Origin: an uncultured Opitutaceae bacterium
GTDB lineage: Bacteria > Verrucomicrobiota > Verrucomicrobiia > Opitutales > Opitutaceae
Direction of reading: 5' to 3'
NCBI GenBank assembly: GCA_937889545.1
Contig: CALAOT010000072.1
Coordinates: 1-64,000, forward strand
Length of the DNA stretch: 64,000 nucleotides
Shown here: positions 60,544 to 64,000 of the stretch, piece after piece
Layout: every line of letters begins with the position of its first letter
Numbering within the stretch: position 1 is the first letter of the stretch
Notes under the pieces: model-generated
Database searches by the model: none
What the model was told of the DNA's origin: nothing
Seen by the model: the letters and a program-made list of their open reading frames with translations, nothing else
Translations under genes and position numbers: made by a program

Positions 60544-60777
60544 CTGCGATCATCACCGCGTCGCGATCATTGGCGGCGCAGGAAACGGAGTTCGGTTTGT
60601 GAGCGCTCGATCTTGTGCAAGAGACCGGGGATCAGTCGGAGCGTCTTTCGGGTTTCCGCGACTTCACCCGGCCTCATGGCTTCGAGGTGAAGCACTGCCG
60701 GCCATATCGGCCATCGACCAACGGCCCTGATTCGCCTCAGGCGGGCACCAACGCAGATGCGGGCTGTCAGGAGTTCG

Positions 60778-60966
60778 ATGTCGCTCGACAAAAAGAGCAG
60801 CGGCTTTCCCGAGGTGAATGTGCACCGACCAACGACAAAGGTGAATTTGTGGATGATCGCGGGCATCTTGATGTTTCTCGTCGTGGCGGCTGCAGCGGCA
60901 TTTTGGATTTCGCGGGACGCGGCATCGCCGACCGGCGTGCCGGTGAGCGCGACGGAGAAGAAGTAA
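60778..60966 (+). CDS. Small single-span membrane protein of unknown function
   Basis: 62 residues: a hydrophilic start (SLDKKSSGFPEVNVHRPTTK), one transmembrane helix (LWMIAGILMFLVVAAAAAFW) and a short tail. AGGAG lies four bases before the ATG at 60778, a good ribosome-binding site. The start at 60757 is less likely. There is no known domain; it stands alone 166 bases from the convergent poxB stop. A possible small regulatory or stress membrane protein. Confidence 0.65.
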   Translation: MSLDKKSSGFPEVNVHRPTTKVNLWMIAGILMFLVVAAAAAFWISRDAASPTGVPVSATEKK

Positions 60967-61132
60967 ACGCGCCGTTCGCGCGCCTCGGCGCTACGACGAT
61001 GCGTCGGTTGACGGCGTTTCGCTGTCGCTATCCACCGCTCATCCACGAACTCGGTGCCACCTCAACGGTCGCCTGAAAATGTTGGCGCGGACCAACCCGA
61101 AATTATGGGGGTCGTGCGTATCGTGACCGCAC

Positions 61133-62857
61133 TCAGCGAAAGAGATTCGTCTTCATCAAATCGATTACCTCGTCGCCCCGACCGCTCAGCACCGCCTTGA
61201 CCATGTAGAGCCCGAAACCGAGCGCCTGCTCCGCACTGAGGGTCGGTGGCATCGAAAGCTCCTGGCGGTTGACGATCACGTCAACGAGGGCCGGCCCGTC
61301 ATGTTGGAGCGCCCTCGTCAGGGCCGGACGCAGCTCCTCGGGTTTTTCGACCCGCACGCCCAGGATGCCGGCGGCATTCGCCAGTTTGGCGAAATCGGGA
61401 TTGACCAAGTCCGTCCCGAAGGGGACCAGCCCCGCTGCCTTCATCTCCAGTTCCACGAAGCCGAGGGAGTTGTTGTTAAACACCACCATTTTTACCGGCA
61501 GCTTGAGTTGCGGCAGCGTCAGGATGTCGCCCAACAACATGGCGAGTCCGCCATCGCCGGAGAGGGTGATCACCTGCCGCCCCGGAAACGCCATCTGCGA
61601 CCCGATGGCCTGCGGCACGGAGGCCGCCATCGAACCATGCGTGAACGAGCCCAGCAGCCGGCGCCGGCCATTCATGTGGAGATAGCGAGCCGCCCAGATG
61701 GTGGGGGTGCCAACGTCGCAGATGAAGACCGCATCGTCCGCGGCGACCTCGTCCAACACTCTGGCGACATACTGGGGGTGGATCGGCGTGTGGCCCGGTT
61801 CGCCCACCGCGAGTTCATCGAGTTCTTTTCGCGCTTTTTGGTAGTGATCGACACACGCATCCAGATGCGTGCGCTGGGTCTTTTCCTGCAGCAGCGGCTC
61901 CAGTGCGGCCAGCGTGTCTTTCACCGTGCCAATCAAACCCAAATCCACGCGCGTTCGCCGTCCGATCTGTTCGCCGCGGCGGTCGACCTGGATGATCTTC
62001 GCCTCCTTGGGATAGAATTGCTGGTAGGGAAAGTCGCTGCCGAGCACCAAGAGCACATCGCAGTTCATCATCGCGTGATAACCGGACGAAAACCCGATCA
62101 GCCCCGTCATGCCGACATCGTAGGGATTGTCATATTCGATAAACTCTTTTCCGCGCAGGGCGTGGACGATGGGTGCTTTCAGCCGTCCCGCCATGGCGAG
62201 TAGATCCGCATGCGCACCCTCACAGCCGGCGCCGCCCAGGATGGTCACCTTTTGCGCGTGATTGAGCATCCCGGCGGCCTGGCCCAGGGCGGAGTCGGCC
62301 GGGCGCTCAATGGAGGCGACGTCCAAAATTCCGAGGGAGAGCGGCGCCGAGGAGCACTCGCACAGAGCAATGTCGCCGGGCATAACGATCACGGCGACGC
62401 CGCGCTTCGCCAGCGCGGTGCGCAGCGCGATCCCGAGGATCCGCGGGATCTGGCTCGCGTGGGAGATGAGTTCGCAGAAATGGCTGCAATCCTTGAAGAG
62501 TTGTTCGGGGTGCGTCTCCTGAAAGAAACCGCTGCCGATTTCCTGACTCGGGATCTGCGCAGCGATCGCCAGCACCGGAACGCGACTGCGGTGGCAATCG
62601 AACAGGCCGTTGATCAAATGAAGATTTCCGGGGCCACAGCTGCCGGCGCATACCGCGATCGTGCCGGTCAAATGGGCGTCCGCCCCGGCGGCAAACGCCG
62701 CCGCCTCCTCGTGCCGCACGGGGATCCACGCGATCGCATCATGGCGGCGAACCGCCTCCGTCAGCGCGTTCAACGAATCCCCGGCCACGCCATAAACACG
62801 TTTAACGCCCGCGGCGATGAGTGTTTCGACGAATACCTCTGCTACGTTTTTTGCCAT
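61133..62857 (-). CDS. poxB: Pyruvate dehydrogenase (quinone), PoxB type
   Basis: Decarboxylates pyruvate to acetate and CO2, passing electrons via FAD to membrane quinone. 574 residues, nearly the length of E. coli PoxB (572). Features: AKNVAEVFVETLIAAGVKRV and YGVAGDSLNALTEAVRR, VRHEEAAAFAAGADAHLTG with the catalytic Glu, the central FAD domain (ILGGAGCEGAHADLLAMAGR) and the TPP-Mg motif SGDGGLAMLLGDILTLPQLK ending FNNNSLG. The C-terminal ~25 residues can form the membrane-binding helix. ATG 62857 begins the family sequence; the frame is open upstream without similarity. Likely used at low growth rate or low oxygen. Confidence 0.92.
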   Translation of the reverse strand: MAKNVAEVFVETLIAAGVKRVYGVAGDSLNALTEAVRRHDAIAWIPVRHEEAAAFAAGADAHLTGTIAVCAGSCGPGNLHLINGLFDCHRSRVPVLAIAAQIPSQEIGSGFFQETHPEQLFKDCSHFCELISHASQIPRILGIALRTALAKRGVAVIVMPGDIALCECSSAPLSLGILDVASIERPADSALGQAAGMLNHAQKVTILGGAGCEGAHADLLAMAGRLKAPIVHALRGKEFIEYDNPYDVGMTGLIGFSSGYHAMMNCDVLLVLGSDFPYQQFYPKEAKIIQVDRRGEQIGRRTRVDLGLIGTVKDTLAALEPLLQEKTQRTHLDACVDHYQKARKELDELAVGEPGHTPIHPQYVARVLDEVAADDAVFICDVGTPTIWAARYLHMNGRRRLLGSFTHGSMAASVPQAIGSQMAFPGRQVITLSGDGGLAMLLGDILTLPQLKLPVKMVVFNNNSLGFVELEMKAAGLVPFGTDLVNPDFAKLANAAGILGVRVEKPEELRPALTRALQHDGPALVDVIVNRQELSMPPTLSAEQALGFGLYMVKAVLSGRGDEVIDLMKTNLFR

Positions 62858-63034
62858 GACGAACTGGTTCGAGGTGGTGGTTAAGTGCAGATTGGCGAGT
62901 CCCAAAATCGCCAACTTCGCTTGGGACGATCTTCCATTGGCAGACATCGGGGAAGCGTTCCCCTCGTTTCCGCGCGCAGGAGCATGGGCCGGAAGGGCGC
63001 GGGGGGCCATGGGGTATTACCCGGCGCCGGGAAA

Positions 63035-63235
63035 TATTGGTCGGCGCTGTGCGCCTACCTGCTCGTCGCCATCGCAAAACGGCAAAAGCACCTCGATCCT
63101 TCGAAGTACGAGGTTTTGCAAGTTGTCAGTGTCTCCTCGCTTGAGCAAATACCCTTGAATGAGCTGTTTGTGAAACTCGATACAAGAGATCCCGGGGTTG
63201 ATATACCTAAGCAGTTGGAAATCAACTACTCATAA
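63035..63235 (+). pseudogene. C-terminal remnant of an IS4-family transposase
   Basis: WSALCAYLLVAIAKRQKHLD, then SKYEVLQVVSVSSLEQIPL and NELFVKLDTRD, match the end of IS4-type transposases. The catalytic core is absent, and the fragment begins abruptly near 63035 next to poxB upstream DNA. An insertion sequence once lay here. Confidence 0.65.
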
Positions 63236-63566
63236 CTGGACAGCAGTGCCCCGGACATATGCTCTCCTATGTCACAAGCGGTGTGACGAAAGCGACCGAT
63301 TCTCTGTATGGTAGTCCGAGGTGATGACACGGACGTTATGGACCATCCAGGCCGACTCTAAAGGTGGCGCGAAAAGAAGGATCTGCTCAGTCAATCCGGC
63401 CAATAGCCAAACAATCAAGGCAACGAGACCATGACGTCCGAGATCTGGTTACCTCTAGCCTCCCAAGTTCAACTTCCCAATCAAAGCTGGAGATCCGGGC
63501 TCTTGTTTCCACTCGCCCTATTATCGGCTTCGAGCCACACTTTGATGTAATCAAATCTGGGATGTG
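63236..63566. other. Intergenic region, nothing recognised
   Basis: About 330 bases between the transposase remnant and the RibD-like gene. No gene, repeat or strong hairpin is evident. Confidence 0.45.
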
Positions 63567-64000
63567 ATGAAACGAAAACCGACGCATTCGAGGGCCGACC
63601 GGCCTCATGTGACTTGCCTGATGGAGATCTCCGTCGATGGACGGATCATGGTCGACCGCTGGCCCGATCCGGACTTGGCGGAAAGGGAGTTCGAAGCGCT
63701 CCACCGCAAGACCGCGGCGAAGGCCTGGCTTTGCGGGAGAGTGACGATGCGGTATTTTGCGGGCGCCGAACGCACGGCCACCAAGAGACTAACGCAGACG
63801 CAGCAACGGAATCGGGCAGGCAGCTCGGATATTCATGTCGCTGCCGGGATGGCTAAATCTTATGCCGTCGCGGTCGATCCGTCGGGGAGACTGCTCTGGA
63901 AGCGGAATGACATCGGGGGCGACCATGTGATCGTGATTCTAACCAGAAGGATCCCGGCCTCCCATCTCGCGTTCTTGCGAGAACGCGGCGTTTCCTACCT
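63567..64000 (+). CDS. RibD C-terminal / dihydrofolate-reductase-family protein (cut by the window end)
   Basis: The frame starting MKRKPTHSRADRPHVTCLME continues ISVDGRIMVDRWPDPDLAER, AWLCGRVTMRYFAG and GRLLWKRNDIGGDHVIVILT and is still open at 64000 (144 codons seen). ISVDGRI at the start, WLCGRVTM and the strand HVIVILT are the pyridine-nucleotide-binding pattern of RibD_C/DHFR-like reductases. These stand-alone proteins are common in soil bacteria, and the substrate is often unknown. ATG 63567 fits the family start with GGGA upstream. Confidence 0.75.
   Translation, partial: MKRKPTHSRADRPHVTCLMEISVDGRIMVDRWPDPDLAEREFEALHRKTAAKAWLCGRVTMRYFAGAERTATKRLTQTQQRNRAGSSDIHVAAGMAKSYAVAVDPSGRLLWKRNDIGGDHVIVILTRRIPASHLAFLRERGVSY

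Noticed and set aside
60567-61046. A 159-codon minus-strand frame opposite the small membrane protein
   Set aside because: The plus-strand 62-codon gene has a better start and a transmembrane helix; the minus frame shows no consistent family match although its end (LHLEAMRPGEVAETRKTL) looks somewhat protein-like.
61133-62857. Acetolactate synthase catalytic subunit to match ilvH
   Set aside because: Length, FAD-domain sequence and C-terminal region fit PoxB; it is 48 kb from ilvH.
1-64000. tRNA, rRNA or known riboswitch
   Set aside because: No acceptor-stem/T-loop combination, rRNA core sequence or riboswitch consensus was found by eye on either strand; a covariance search would be decisive.

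Overview
The window looks like chromosome of a soil or freshwater Verrucomicrobiota bacterium, most likely of the Opitutaceae (inference). The evidence is high GC, a large secreted carbohydrate-enzyme set, a TonB-dependent receptor whose mature N-terminus carries the LSPFEVSA motif, a secreted protein with an Opitutaceae-style C-terminal domain, and a secreted FG-GAP/ASPIC protein with a Tat-type signal. No rRNA, tRNA or CRISPR array was seen.

Region 1 (1-20 kb) is dense, GC-rich and housekeeping-like. It holds a sugar MFS porter and aldose 1-epimerase converging on a pullulanase-type GH13 enzyme; an Ada-AlkA fusion translationally coupled to Ogt; and a tight six-gene minus-strand run ilvH-ilvC-hemC-hemD-degT-trpF. 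An S4-domain protein, a DPP-IV-type peptidase, a secreted alpha-amylase-like GH13 and a gamma-glutamyltransferase follow.

Region 2 (20-31 kb) is accessory. It has a frameshifted DUF4242 gene, a secreted beta-propeller-like protein, and a stretch at 23.1-25.4 kb where small minus-strand genes (retropepsin-like lipoprotein, DUF6036-like nucleotidyltransferase with partner) alternate with four copies of an imperfect-hairpin repeat resembling integron attC sites. Next come hicB with a truncated hicA, two tandem XRE-HTH proteins fused to receiver domains that have lost the phospho-accepting Asp, a receiver-only response regulator and a MacB/FtsX-type permease.

Region 3 (31-50 kb, minus strand) is a carbohydrate locus: GH87-type alpha-1,3-glucanase, GH65 phosphorylase, MFS disaccharide transporter, beta-phosphoglucomutase and a 1246-residue TonB receptor. 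This set reads as a complete route from extracellular alpha-1,3-glucan to glucose-6-phosphate. Upstream lie an ASPIC/FG-GAP protein, a large membrane protein, a decayed chimeric paralogue of that membrane protein and a LacI-family regulator.

Region 4 (50-64 kb) mixes further sugar enzymes (GH92, carbohydrate-binding protein, GH16-like) with defence or toxin-antitoxin type genes (AbiEi-like winged helix fused to Fic; AbrB antitoxin with a PIN toxin broken by a stop codon), recombinase and transposase remnants, PoxB and a partial RibD-like reductase. A 65-66 nt intergenic repeat occurs five times between 28 and 60 kb, always in the same orientation, and is not explained by any gene.
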